Source of the DNA: Maylandia zebra
Lineage: Eukaryota > Chordata > Actinopteri > Cichliformes > Cichlidae
Reading direction: 5' to 3'
Length of the DNA stretch: 64,000 nucleotides
NCBI RefSeq assembly: GCF_041146795.1
Contig: NC_135187.1
Span: 22,327,056-22,391,055, forward strand
The notes below the pieces were generated by a model. It was not told the DNA's origin, did not search any database, and saw nothing but the letters and a program-made list of their open reading frames with translations. Below, in pieces: positions 1-11,540 of this stretch (positions are counted from its first letter, which is position 1; every line of letters begins with the position of its first letter). The position numbers and the translations under genes are program-made.

Positions 1-2439
1 TGACACTTTTATATAGGCTGCAGTGCATCCTGTGTGTGGGAGCGTGTGAGTGTGTGTGTTGATGATAAGGCAGGCTATAGGCTATCAGCGTTCACTGATG
101 CATGCCTATTAACACAGCTCTAATCATCATTTTATCTTTGCTATCGCTGTGTAGTCTAATCTGACTTGTTCATTTGTTGTGCTAAATGTTATTACCAAGT
201 TTAGGTTCCTAAAAGTGACATTAAGGCATGGTTAATGCGCGTGGAACTTTGGCCACAACACACGCACACATACCTTCCTGCCAGTTGGATGTGACCAGCA
301 GCCACTGTTTGTCTTCTACTGCCATCTAGAGGCGGGTGATCAGAATAGTCAAATCCTTCACTAAACAGTAGGAAAAAAGAAGAAAAAAAATTAGTTTCAT
401 CTTTTCCCTTTACCCCTATCCACATGATCTTATACTATAGATCATGATCTGTCCACCACGCTTTTAACTTCCTCTCGTCCTTTACTTGCCAGCCATAAGT
501 TTCTCAAAGCACACCTGTTGCCCTTTCTTCTGTTTCATTTTATTTTAGCAGTGCCATTATTGTTAATTGACATTCTGCGTCTCCTTTTGCCTTAACTTCC
601 GAAGGAAACACTTCACATAGCCGTCCCGTTTTCAACTTGAGAATGCGTGTTTTTGGTTTTCAGTGCCACAAATAGAAGAAAAAAGCCAAAGGCAAAAACG
701 ACTGACACATTTTCTGTAAAAATTTACAAGCCTTCTTAGTTAGGTTCTGGGCAAAAAGTATTCTTCTGTGTTGTCTGTGCACTTTGACCTCATGCAAGTG
801 GGGAAATTCAGAGAAAATACGGCAAAGGGACTGACCTGTTCAAACCTGAATATAAATTTTCAGAAGTGCAAAGAGTTTGAAACCATTAAGTTGCAAGATA
901 AGAGATAACGTTTGACCATCAAAGAGCATTATAACTCATCACAGAACACAACACAACACACACTGCTTACATAACCTTCATTACTGCAACGTGATATCAG
1001 GATGAAACAATGCGGTGATGTTCAGATGTCCTTTCAAAGATTTTGACTTGGGTCCAATAACGAGGATTAAGTCTTTGTTTGGCTGCATCATAAACAAATT
1101 ACATAAATATTCCAGCATAAAATGCATCTCAGGCCACCTGGGGATCTCTCAGGAGACTTTATGGAGTGTGCGTGCGAGCTGCTGATCCACAGAACTGCAA
1201 ATAAACTCCAAAAGACACACAAGTGAGTGCGTTACAGTAACACTCGTGTTAAAAAGGTGTGTAAATATTGTGAAGTTGGAGCGTGAGGAAAAAGCTCATG
1301 TCAAACCTTTTGTTGAGCTCAACAGAAGGAAGTGATAACCCCAACCCTGCTTCTCTGTTTGCTCTGAAAGCTTCAGTCTTCTGCTCTTCCATTCTGATAT
1401 TAAAGTCAGAAAGTGCTTCACGCAACATTAAGAGTGAATTACATATAATGGTTAAATCCTTCAGTGCAAGATGAAATACTACCACCGCAGATTAAACTGT
1501 AACTGCCCACCTCTTTTCGCATTAAGTAGACAGTAACACAGCCTTTGGCCAAAATTACTGTGTTCAACTCAGTCCAACATAATGTGGCCTTGGCCTACAT
1601 GTACAACCATCAGTAATGGGCAGTAACCCCCACCTCCTCTGCTCCCTTCTCTTTCAATCTGTCTCTCTCTCTCTCAAACACACACACTCTCTCTCTCACA
1701 TACATACACTTAAACCCTTTTGCCTTTAGCCCTTTTAAAGTCAGGATAAGAGACCTGAGTGAGAGCAATAAAACTGGTCTAATAAAACACCCTTCTGTTT
1801 CTTCCTTTTTCCCGCTGCTCCTTCTCTTCTGTTGTATGCATGTGTACTGTATGCCCATTCTTATGTACTGGGCACTTTTTATGACCAGGCTATGACTTGT
1901 AAATGGTGTAAAAATTACTGAGATAACCACATTATGGGAATATTAGTTCACTTTCAGTTTATTAGCTGTGTTATTGTACCAGAATGTAAGTATACTCACT
2001 GCTCACCTACATGCAGATATTATAGCTGAAGGGTTTGTAATGAAACTAGTGGCCAAGGAGGTGACAAAAGATTTCAGGGGGTTTTTTTTGGTGCTTTTTT
2101 TTTCTCTTTCATTTAGCTAAATGATTTCAGACCTCATGCCTTAAAGCAGCTTGGGTACTGCTGGATTATACAGTCATGAAAAAGACCTAAGCTTTTGAAT
2201 ACCCCTTTTAGGGAGTTTTTCTTTTTAAAGAGGGCACTTTATGACTCACAATGTGAACATGAACGTTACAGACTCCAAATACAACATATTTACAAGCTAT
2301 CAGTTAATATTCAGCATAATTGTAGGCCTGCAACTATACATAAAAACGTCAGGCAGCATCATTATAACCGGTTTCATATGAATATTATATTGACACGTAT
2401 TGTACCAAAGAGGGCGTACGCCAACGTTTTCTGAATTCG
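1..2439. other. Intergenic DNA, left edge of the desert
   Basis: No coding region is recognisable. The DNA is AT-rich with a short CT/CA-rich stretch near 1655-1702. The reading frames at 1249-1485 (minus) and 1610-1930 (minus) have no domain or motif I recognise and lack convincing splice context. In other vertebrates skap2 follows HOXA1 on this side, but nothing here resembles a skap2 exon. The only notable item is the CTCF-like motif listed separately. Confidence 0.6.
319..335 (-). promoter_or_regulatory. CTCF-like motif, reverse orientation
   Basis: CTGCCATCTAGAGGC matches the reverse form of the vertebrate CTCF core (CTGCC, then a CTAG-type centre, then GG). Motif match by eye only. It is in the opposite orientation to the similar motifs at 2457 and 3257, the divergent arrangement seen at some domain borders. 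Confidence 0.45.
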
Positions 2440-2456
2440 CCATTGCGCTTTCCCGT

Positions 2457-2470
2457 CGGTAGATGGCAGG
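2457..2470 (+). promoter_or_regulatory. CTCF-like motif, forward
   Basis: CGGTAGATGGCAGG fits the TAG-A-TGGCAG core of vertebrate CTCF sites. It lies at the left edge of the CpG island. Motif match only. Confidence 0.4.
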
Positions 2471-2490
2471 CTTGAATGTGTAATTCTTTC

Positions 2491-2550
2491 AGGAAAGGAG
2501 GCGCGCGCCCTGTCGCTCCAGGGAGCGCGCGGCCCGCACGCCTCCTTCCT
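2491..2550. repeat. 60-bp imperfect inverted repeat in the CpG island
   Basis: The outer arms pair AGGAAAGGAGGCG (2491-2503) with CGCCTCCTTCCT (2539-2550), with one bulged A. Inside, GCGCGC followed by CCTG can pair with CAGG followed by a GCGCGC block. The result is a long GC-rich stem with a small loop near 2512-2517. It could form a cruciform in DNA or a stable hairpin if transcribed. Confidence 0.6.
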
Positions 2551-2699
2551 GTTTGGATCCTCGCGTCTTCTCGCCGCCGTGCCGTTCCCCGGTGAAGAGT
2601 TCACGGTGCGGGCTTGTCGCTGGATGATGCGGAGCTCATGTCAGAGTTTAATCTCATTTCGCAGCGCGGTGAGAGCGAGCGACATGTTATATTACTGGG

Positions 2700-5640
2700 A
2701 ATCAGGAGGGATACCCAAAGAAGGCATGCCAATAAGCAAAAGTAGCGGGCAGCCTGTCATTTATAACTATTAGGAACACTTAACTTTATGGTCGAGTTAT
2801 GATTATAAATAAATCCAGTTGCCATTTACTGCCGCGTTTTATTGAGAGGCTAGCTACTGAATCATCAGTATTAGATTTGAGGAATAACAGATATTTTATT
2901 GGGCGTATTTGCATCTTTTTACTGTCCACTGCGACCTATGATGAAATAGACGTGCTCACCCTGTGACTGCACGCAAACACGCACGCGTATACAGACCCGT
3001 GCAAACGTTGAAGTGCACCGAATTGTTTCACGGTTAATGGCACTGATCAGACAGTCCAGAACTTATTCTGCAGTGTTGAGTGCACCTGTTCCCCGTGTCT
3101 TCTGAGAGAGAGCGAGCGAAAAAAGCTTGAATATTCCTCAATTTCGCACAGACACACACACATACACACGCGCATACAAAAAGCCACAAATTGTCCCACA
3201 GTGCCCAAACAGGCTTTGCTGTGTCCTTCAGTGTAAAGATGCACTTGAATGATAATGGCCAGCAGGGAGCACTCTGTGTAATCATAACGACCCATCTTCA
3301 ATGAGTTATATCAGCATTGGTCCATATGAATCATGTTTCGACATCATATACATACATTTAGAATGATAAAGTTTACTCTTTGTGTTGCCACCGAGGTGGT
3401 TTTTTTGTGTGGGATATCTTGTTGTGCAGTAGCGAGAGATGAAATTGCCTCTGATATGAGTTGCACTAGTAACTGTGTTTGTAAAAGTTTTATTTCCACC
3501 AGCAAACTGTGCATATAAACAAGCTGTATCTTGGATATGCTTTGGGTAAATATAATTTGGTAGAGACAAAGAACAATAAACTGAAGAATTGCTGGTCAGG
3601 GGGATATTTAGTGGCATTTAATATGTTGGATTCTCCTATTGTCAAAAGAAAATATTTCTATTCTTTGAAAATATGATGGACAGAATCACTATAATATACA
3701 GCTGAGCCATGCTGCATTTATAACAAATCACTTTCTGGATGTTAAACTGCGCTATACAGTAAAGACTGTTTGGAATTTAAAACAAAAATCTTTGAACCGT
3801 CGGGGAATTTAAAGGAAAACATTACAATCAACGACTTACAATGACTGACCCCTAGAAGTCCTTGACAAAGCCCTCCACTATTAAATGTGATGCTTTGCCT
3901 TTTTAAATTAATATTTGACTGGAAGCACAGAGGTTTTCTGGCAATATGAACGCATTGGAACAACGTGCTTATTTTCTCTCCACAGTGGCTAAGAAAAGAG
4001 CAAAATGGAGAGGTCCCACAAGTGAGAAGATCATGAAAGGAGGATCTTTCATATTCACTGTGAGTTTCTGCTGTTCCTCATTTTCTCCAGTTGTTGGCAG
4101 CAGAGGACTAAAGCTGTGATTCATGTTCTTATCCCAGCACTCACTTATAACACCTCTGCTGCTGCGTCCTCACTTCTTTAAGTGCATCCTACCTGCAACT
4201 ATGCAGCGTATAATTTTTCTCTAACTAATTTAATCGAGATACAGGGCAACATTTTTATTCTGACAACTTGCTGCAATTGTACTGCTTCATCACTTAACCA
4301 ATTGTTCAAACTGAAGATATAAAAGACTAATACTCTACTGTGTGAAAGGCTCAAAAGCCTTGCTGTGAGCAGACTGATAGGGACTAATTGCAACTTGAAT
4401 ATTTTAAATACAAAGTCTGTTTTTCTGCTTCTGTGCTGACTGCACGACTGTTCTGTCACACATACACACACATCCAAATCAAATGCAAAAGAGAACTGGA
4501 AAGACACTAAAGGCTGCTCTGCATGTGTCACCAGTTTTACCCAGACTGCACTTCCTTCTCACCAGACAACTATCGACCTGCACAGACAAATGCACCCACA
4601 CACACAGACACACACCCACTGCTAAGAGAGCCAACGCCAGATGGAGGTGCTGATACAGACAGAGCTGATAACGGGGTTACCCTCATCATTCCCACTTACA
4701 CCCTGACGACCGTGGGCCTCACACGCACACGTACCCACACAGCCACACGAGCGAGTGTGTTATCTGTGGTCATCGGCCCCCCGCTCGCGTCACACTCCTG
4801 TCGCCTTATCGGCACTTCTTTGCCCTGAGCTGTAATGCTCATTCTCCTGAGGGAAACACGGAGACAGTGAGACACCGGGAGTGTGTGGATATGTGTGTGT
4901 CTGTGTGAGTGTGCATACAGTATGTGTGTGTTGAAAAAAGTATAGTTTCACTGGATGGAGGAAATGTGTAAAGATAGCACGGGTGCAGAGGGCAGCAGAC
5001 AGACACCCAGCCTGGCAAAAGAGTTGGTGTGAGTGAGGAGGATGTGTGCTCTGATTACTGAGGTGAAAGTGTTGCCAGCCAGATGTGCTACACCTCTGTT
5101 GCTCTCGCTCGTTTCTCCTGCAGTTTTGCTCCAATTCTGTCTCCCCACAGCCGTCTCTACTCCTCTCCCTAGCTTTGACTCTGAGCCCTTTGCTCGCCTG
5201 TATCCTTCCTGCCGCAGGGCCCCTCATTTCTTCATTCCCGACCAGAGCTGCTCTCACTCATCTGCTGTGTTCACATCCGTTTTTCTTTAACTGTAAAGAG
5301 AAGCTGTAAGCTGCATGAGCATCTACTACGTCTTTGTTGCTCTTTTTACTACTTCTTACACCTTTTAGAGCTTGTCTTGCTCTCCAGTCTCCACCTCCCA
5401 CCTCTCTCTGACCATTTAGCTCTAACAAGTGCTCTCATAGTTAATGAAATTTCCCTGTCTCTGCTCAAATTTCTGCTATTAATCTTACTGTCCCTTCTTC
5501 CACTTTTCATCCTCTCACCTCTTAATAACACTCCTTCCCCTCCTCTCCACAGAGAGTCACGGATTCCTGCCCGCCGTCCCTCCTCTTGCTTTTCGTCTCT
5601 GCTTCTCCCTCTTCCTCCTCACTGATTCAGCCCTATATTT
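2700..5640. other. Intergenic DNA with a pyrimidine-rich tract
   Basis: No gene is recognisable. A CTCF-like site lies at 3257-3273. From about 5050 to 5640 the plus strand is strongly C/T-rich, while 5665-5720 is a purine-rich GGAGGA-type stretch, so the two could pair. A short open frame, 3946-4119 on the plus strand, contains an acceptor-like CTCTCCACAG before 3985 and a donor-like GTGAGT near 4060, but no known protein is recognised. CA-rich stretches are scattered through 4440-4930. Confidence 0.5.
3257..3273 (+). promoter_or_regulatory. CTCF-like motif, forward
   Basis: GGCCAGCAGGGAGCACT is a close match to the CCAGCAGGGGGCGCT type of CTCF core, with two changes that are common in real sites. 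It has the same orientation as the motif at 2457. Motif match only. Confidence 0.5.
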
Positions 5641-6150
5641 TAATTTGCTAGTGTTTAATCATATGCAGAAAAGAGGAGGGCAAGGAGGAGAACAAGGAAG
5701 AGGAGGAAGGAGGAGAGCTCGGCCAACATTTGCCTAAGGCTCTGCAGGCTGGATCAATAAGTGGTCTTAAGTTTATCTGATTTTTATCAGCGGAGCTGAC
5801 AGAGGGGCAGGTCAATGGGCTGTGCCCGCGTCAAGTTGACCTTTTCAGGGACGATGGTGAGAGAGCTCCCCCCGGGACCCACACGGTCCCCTGTCACAGT
5901 CTGACTGGCACAAGTCTGTTGCGCTCAACGACAAAGTCTGCAGAGACGTCTATATCAGCGCTTGGTGCGGCTGACAGGGCCTGGCTGTTGTATTTATAAA
6001 CTGTCCTTTGGCCGTGACACTTTGCCAATGATCGGGTCCTAATTTATGCAGGCAAATCTCCTCGGTGCAAAAATGAAAGCTAATAGAGTCATTAGCCGCT
6101 AATTCGTGCAGGGATACCTTGTATAAATTGGCTTACTTTGTAAAGCCCTC
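5640..6150. promoter_or_regulatory. Candidate conserved non-coding element
   Basis: A stretch of balanced composition without simple repeats, dense in homeodomain and Meis-type words: GGATCAATAA, GCTGACAG at about 5795 and again at about 5972, TTTATAAACTG, and TCATTAGCCGCTAATT. AGGTCA near 5814 and TGACCT near 5839 are isolated nuclear-receptor half-sites. Its texture differs sharply from the low-complexity flanks. Conservation is inferred from texture only. Confidence 0.4.
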
Positions 6151-6195
6151 CCCTGATAATACCTCACCTCCTCAACCCACCCTCTCCCACCTTCT

Positions 6196-6216
6196 CTCTC
6201 TCTCTCTCTCTCTCTT
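6196..6216 (+). repeat. (CT)n microsatellite
   Basis: An uninterrupted CT dinucleotide run of about twenty bases in a pyrimidine-rich context. Confidence 0.9.
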
Positions 6217-6439
6217 TCGTCTCTCACTCAGACCATAGCATACCATCATACACACGCTGAGCACGCGTACATTATTTTAGTGCCTAAATGGTTGATGGTG
6301 TGTGTTTGTTTAATGGTGTGTGAGGCAAGACATTTAATGTGTGTGTGTGTGGGTATGGCGCAGAGCGGCAGTTCGTTCCACCTCCGTGGCTTTGTTACAT
6401 AAAATATACATACTCAATGTACCAGAGATGTAACACTAA

Positions 6440-6700
6440 AGCTGTGCACTCTGTGCATGCATTAGTGGACGAACGTGTGCGTTGCCATCCTGCTGTCGCT
6501 GCCCAAAGCTGCTGATGTGTTATTGTGCCGCCTGATGGCTGATTATGACATTAAATGTTTATGAGCATTGATCAGCGATAGCCCCAAAGTGAGAGCCATT
6601 TCATATCCTCACTGGCCAATGCTTAACGGCATACTGATGGATGCACAATGATCTCCGATACGACGCAACAGGGAGACCTGCGCACGTTGCATACAGACAC
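6440..6700. promoter_or_regulatory. Candidate conserved element with a Pbx-Hox site
   Basis: Complex sequence with TGATGGATG at 6635-6643, which matches the Pbx-Hox1 bipartite site known from the Hoxb1 autoregulatory element (TGATGGATGG) except for the last base. TTATGACATTAAATGTTTATG and TTGATCAGCGATAG nearby are also typical of vertebrate developmental enhancers. Function and conservation are inferred. Confidence 0.4.
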
Positions 6701-7320
6701 AGTCACACATACTCATAGTCAAACACACACTGGCTAATACACACACAAGATGTATGCATGGTCATGCTGTAATGCACAGACATTAGAGGATCCATTTTTG
6801 CCATTACCTTCATTATAAAAATTTGTAATATTATTTTATTTGCGTGGCAATTATGGGGATAAAATCATTCTAGGAAAAAATGATAGGAGGGCAAAACTAG
6901 CGGGACACTTGATGAAGAATAAATGCACATTACATGATGTGTTTACAACTCTTAACCTTTTAAAAGACTAATTTAAAAGTTACGCATTCAGTGGATTCTG
7001 CACATTCATCATCAAACACAAATGTGGCATACCACTACTTTCTTTGATTTCCTTTCCCACTACAAGGCGTTTATTAGTATTGGAAGGCAGTGTGCCTTCA
7101 TGTAGTAAGTATAAAATATTAAGGTGAGTATCCAACAAGTCTCACTTTCCCGTAGGAGTTTGAATTCCATTTCCTTTCACTAATTTGTTTATTGTAAGTG
7201 TTTCCCAAACTTTAACCAGGTGTTCAAGATGCCTGAAGATAATCAGAGTTTATTTTGCATAATTCCTAATGTTAATTGTTGTGTAACTGCAGTGCAAAGA
7301 TAATGCAATGAAAAGCAGAA
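6700..7320. other. Intergenic, nothing recognised
   Basis: AT-rich DNA with a CA-rich patch at 6700-6745. I see no gene, repeat family or strong motif. Confidence 0.6.
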
Positions 7321-8060
7321 TCTGAATATGAACTGCATGCAAGTAAAATGTATTTATATAGCACTTTTCTAAGTGCTTGACAACAATAATCAACAAATAA
7401 AAATACAAATAATAAATCAAAACAATAATATCCACTAGTTCAAAGCAAGCCTATTCAAATCAGTCTTGAGTTGATTTTTGTTACTTTAAGTGGAGTGCTC
7501 AGATCTCAAAATGCAAATGCAGTGTTTCCATAGTTTTAGGAGCAACACAACCTTTAATGCCTACTTTAGTTTTTAGTCTTGAATGAGGAACCACCAACAG
7601 GTGTGATCAGAAGATCTCAATGACCTGCATGGTATACGTGAATGCAGGAGTTTGCTAAAGTAAGCAGGCATTTGACCGTGGAGAGCTCTGAAAGTGATCA
7701 CCAGAATCTTAAACTGAAGTCTGAACTTCATCTGGAGCCAGTGCAGTGCAAAGATGAAAAAATAAGCGTCACACGAGACCAGTTAGAGGACTTAGTAAAT
7801 CTTCGCAGCTACTGGGCTTCTAGATTTTTTAGTTAAAAAACACAGGATTGCTCAGGGCTATAAATATGTTTATCAAAATTAGAAGCCTGGTCAAATGTAA
7901 CACTGAGGCATTTAGGTGTGGACATGTTTCCACTGTGCAGAATCTTCTGGTATCAATGTTTTGGAGTGGCAGTAGTTATTTTGTACATTAGTTTATGTAA
8001 CTTGTCCTTGACGTTGTGTATTTTGATGTGATCCAGTTTGCACTAATTAGGTCCAAAAGT
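7320..8060. repeat. Degenerate fish interspersed repeat
   Basis: The start, with TTTATATAGCACTTTTCTAAG, and the internal text (GGAGCCAGTGCAGTGCAAAGATG, the AGGACTTAGTAAATCTTCGCAGC region and CTGAGGCATTTAGGTG) resemble a dispersed repeat common in teleost genomes. The 64-codon frame at 7642-7836 lies within it and is not treated as a gene. Family assignment and exact ends are uncertain. Confidence 0.4.
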
Positions 8061-9100
8061 CAACACAGCGACAGACAGAAGACAGACTGGAGCGATTTTA
8101 ACAGCTACTGATTTCACAGGAAAATGTTTTAACTCTTGCACACTGTCTGCAGAAATGGGAGACAGTGACTCTGTGTTATTTCTGCCACAATAATGGCCAG
8201 TTGTGAAATACTGTTATGGCAGCCTGTAGCTCCCAGGTGTAAGTATGGTGGTGAAAAAAACACACAAAGAAATAAAAGGTTGTGACTTATTTTATTAGTG
8301 TTTCAGCAGACCTAGATAAAGTGATGATATGTAGCAGGAGACCTCGGACTGGGATTTGCAGACATGTTCGCGAGTGCTATACATCATTAGCAGAATGATC
8401 TCCAGTGATTTCCAATAACTACAAATTTAAGGTTTTGCTTAAAAAGCTGGCCAAAAAGAACCAACATATTATTCTTTCTGTAAAGTTATGGGAAGTCTGA
8501 ACAGGTTTTCCGTATAACATATGCAGGAGCTTGTGAAGGGTGACAGCTTTGTGAGAGAAAATCCAAAATTGCTGCATGTTTTACCTGGACAAGCTCCCAT
8601 TCCTTCCAGCAGGTCCAGGAAACCTCCCACACACCCTCTTTACAGAAGGCAGCAGATGGATAGGACAATGTGGAATCAGAAATTTTTAAATTCCCAGATG
8701 TTCTGGGAGTCATATGTGGGAATAGGATCACAGGCTTAACTCGCCATTAAGATAGTTAATCATCTATATTGTTATTAACAAAATGAAAAACAGAAACAAT
8801 TGTGTTTGGTTCTCTTAGAGCTCTTAGACATGCCACCCAGATGGTCATAAATCTGATCATCTAAATAACAAATCATCCCGCACTTTCATTTCATCACATG
8901 GAGAGATTTTCTTTCTGTGACTGGAAAAAGCTTCCATGAAATGTGCCAAAAAGAAGTAAATTATCAGTTTATATGATCTGGATGAGAGATAATTTCTCAC
9001 TCGTACTGGGATGCCTGCTCCAGTTCGCACTGACTGAGAATGAAAACACAGCTCACCTCATCACCGACACCCCCCCCACTTCCTCGGCCCCCAATTTCAA
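8060..9100. other. Intergenic, nothing recognised
   Basis: AT-rich DNA without recognisable coding sequence. The overlapping frames near 8486-8739 on both strands show no known domain. Confidence 0.6.
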
Positions 9101-9370
9101 AATGTAATCAAACTTTTCTCCGACTTCAAGGGTTGAGAAATAAATAATTAATTCAGCCCAATTACTTAATTAATTATTTCATTAATCACGGGCTCACAAA
9201 TTTCCTTCCCCTCCATTCGTCATGCGGCTCAATGGCTTCATTATGGATCAATGTGGAGCTGTCCCCATCAAGAGTCGCACTGTCATCGTCAAGATTAATC
9301 AAGATGCCGCCTGCATGCAGAATGGGCCTCAAAGCCATCTCTATGGTAACTAGCATTTAACACTGGGTGC
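9100..9370. promoter_or_regulatory. Candidate conserved element rich in homeodomain sites
   Basis: Overlapping AATTA/TAATT cores (ATAATTAATTC, CTTAATTAATTATTTCATTAATCA) are followed by complex sequence with TCATTATGGATCAATG, CACTGTCATCGTC and AAGATTAATCAAGATG. CTGTCA is a Meis core and ATTAATCA/GGATCAAT are Hox/Pbx-like. This is the texture of vertebrate developmental CNEs. No alignment was possible. Confidence 0.45.
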
Positions 9371-11540
9371 AATCTGAAATTGCTGAGAGATGACAGGGAC
9401 TAAATGTTTACGTGAACCTGATGATGTTTAAACGGAAAAAAAAAATCCACTTTTTCCCTCCTTGTTCCAGGTCTGTGTATTTTGGGATTTTCAAAAGTAA
9501 ATGACGATGATTTTTATTCTTTGTTTCATATGAATAACAAAAATGAGAAACTGACAAAAGAGTCCTTTTAGCTTTCTACCTGATAGTTAATGGTGAATAA
9601 AAGCTGCACCACAAAGCAAAATAGGATAAATACGTAAATAAAACCAACTAACAGCGACAAACAGACACACACACACAAAAAGAATCACGTGTCATTTTGT
9701 AGGCAGCATAAATGCTCACAGCATAATCCAGTTCAGAGAGGAAACCTGAAAGGAAGCGAGCTGGCTGGAGCAAATGTTTGCCACTAAAAGCTGGATGGTA
9801 GTTTGCATTCCTGACTGCAGTGAGAAAATTGCTCCATGACTGGAAAATGGGAGAGTGCATTGGAAATTATTTAAAAAAAAGAAAAGAAAAAAAAACATTA
9901 AATACCACCCTTATTAAGTGCTTGCAATTTGGTCTTCCAAGAAGACAGACATTTTTAACCAGAGAACTTTGAGAACAATTTTGGGCTCCAATATAAAAAC
10001 ATAATAGACATAGGTGCTCTAAAAATGTCCTTCCTAAAACAAAAACTTAATCGTACTTAACAGTCTTCATGGACCAGTTTTATTGCTGAGGGAGTTCATG
10101 ATCCACTGTCTATATGCACTCATTCAATGTTTAATCACAGAGGAAAAATTTACCACTAATGCCAACTGTAGATGGTTATTTGCTTGAATTATAGAAAAAT
10201 AACAAGAAATAGCAGAAAAAGTCCTACTGGGGAGAGCAGGTGAACAAATAATAAAGTGAAGACAAAACAAAAATTACATCTCCTACAGACACATATAGAC
10301 ACATGGGTATTGTAGAGTGTAGACTATTGCAGTGTCTGCATGCTTTTCCTCTAAACATCCTTTTGAAAAATTTCAGTAAAGTAAGTTGGGTTTGAAAGAA
10401 GCTCAGAAGTTCAAATGACAATTTCATGATGTTGATGCTTTCTGATGTTGTTGTTTATGTTCTTGTCAACTAGCTAACATTTTCATTAACACCAGTTAAT
10501 GGACTTGTTAGCTAGTTGAAGAGATCCATGCCTCCATTAGTGAAGAAAAAAAATCGGAGCAGCAATGAGCAGAATACAGGGTGAACAGCAAGTTCATTAG
10601 TCACACTACAATTTCAAAGCTGTAGCTGGTACTGCTGAAAGAGTAGGCTTCGAACTGTGTGAAGTTTAATGGGAAACAGGTTGCTTGACTAATATTTGGA
10701 TATAAATATTTAAATTATGTCATGTATTTCATGGTTTAAAGCTTTACTTTTCATTACTCGAGTTCCAGGAGACATCTGGTCCAGAGGAAAAAAAAAAGAC
10801 TTTCTCACTGTGAAGAAGTTAAAGCTTTGGAACTATTCACAGTGTCACAAAATAAAAAGTCAGTGGCTGAATCTCAAAGCAGGTCTGAGTTTGATGGACT
10901 TTGCCATATGACTGTGCAGGTAGCTGCTATCTTTGCACTAATGCTTTTGTACATGCATAATTGGACTTTTGTGTGTGCTTTTTGTCTGAAAGCGTCTGTG
11001 TCCCAGAGAGGGCAAACACGGGAGCTGCAAGACAAGAGAAGAGACAAGAGAGGAAGGGGGAGATCTTCCCTGTTTAAGTCTAAATTCCTCGTTTATTTGT
11101 TTGATTAATTTGCGCGACGGCGTGCTGTAACCTCGTTCTGTCACACGCCTCCTTCACAAGGGTTTATTTTAGCAGGGCGGTAAGTGGCCCCATAATGTCA
11201 CCGTAATACTGGGTCAGGCTTTTCCAAATGGAGGGATGGGACTGAGTGGGGGAAAGACAGAACAAGGGATTTGAAAGTGTGAGATGAGAAGAGGAGGAGG
11301 AAAACGTCCCTCGTTCATCTTCCGGAAAGTGAGTGCTAAAATAACACCTGGCCTGAGTGAATTCACTGTGGGTGTGCTGGAAGTATCTGCACATCAGGAT
11401 AAAAGGAGGTGTCAATGGATTTTCATGCACACACGCACATACGCACACTCACTTATTGAGGAGGAATGCATGGAGGAATGCAAAACTGGAGTTTACGCTA
11501 GACGTTAGTGGCGAGAATTCGTCTCGCTAGCACACATGTG
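9370..11540. other. Intergenic, nothing recognised
   Basis: AT-rich with A-runs near 9436 and 9875-9895. Short frames on both strands (for example 10224-10427 minus and 10827-11108 plus) show no known domain. A purine-rich patch lies at 11030-11060. Confidence 0.6.

Larger units (their letters stand above)
2440..2700. promoter_or_regulatory. CpG island, candidate orphan promoter
   Basis: This segment is much richer in G+C and CpG than the flanking AT-rich DNA, with runs such as GCGCGCGCC and many CG dinucleotides spread over about 250 bases. CpG islands usually mark promoters. No known first exon is visible on either strand, so it may drive an unrecognised transcript, a 5' non-coding exon of the neighbouring gene (skap2 by vertebrate synteny), or a non-coding RNA. 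A CTCF-like motif (2457-2470) and a strong hairpin (2491-2550) lie inside it. Confidence 0.55.

Noticed and set aside
1..2700. skap2 exons next to hoxa1
   Set aside because: Expected from synteny, but no coaxial coding pattern, PH or SH3 text was seen. Only a CpG island is supportable.
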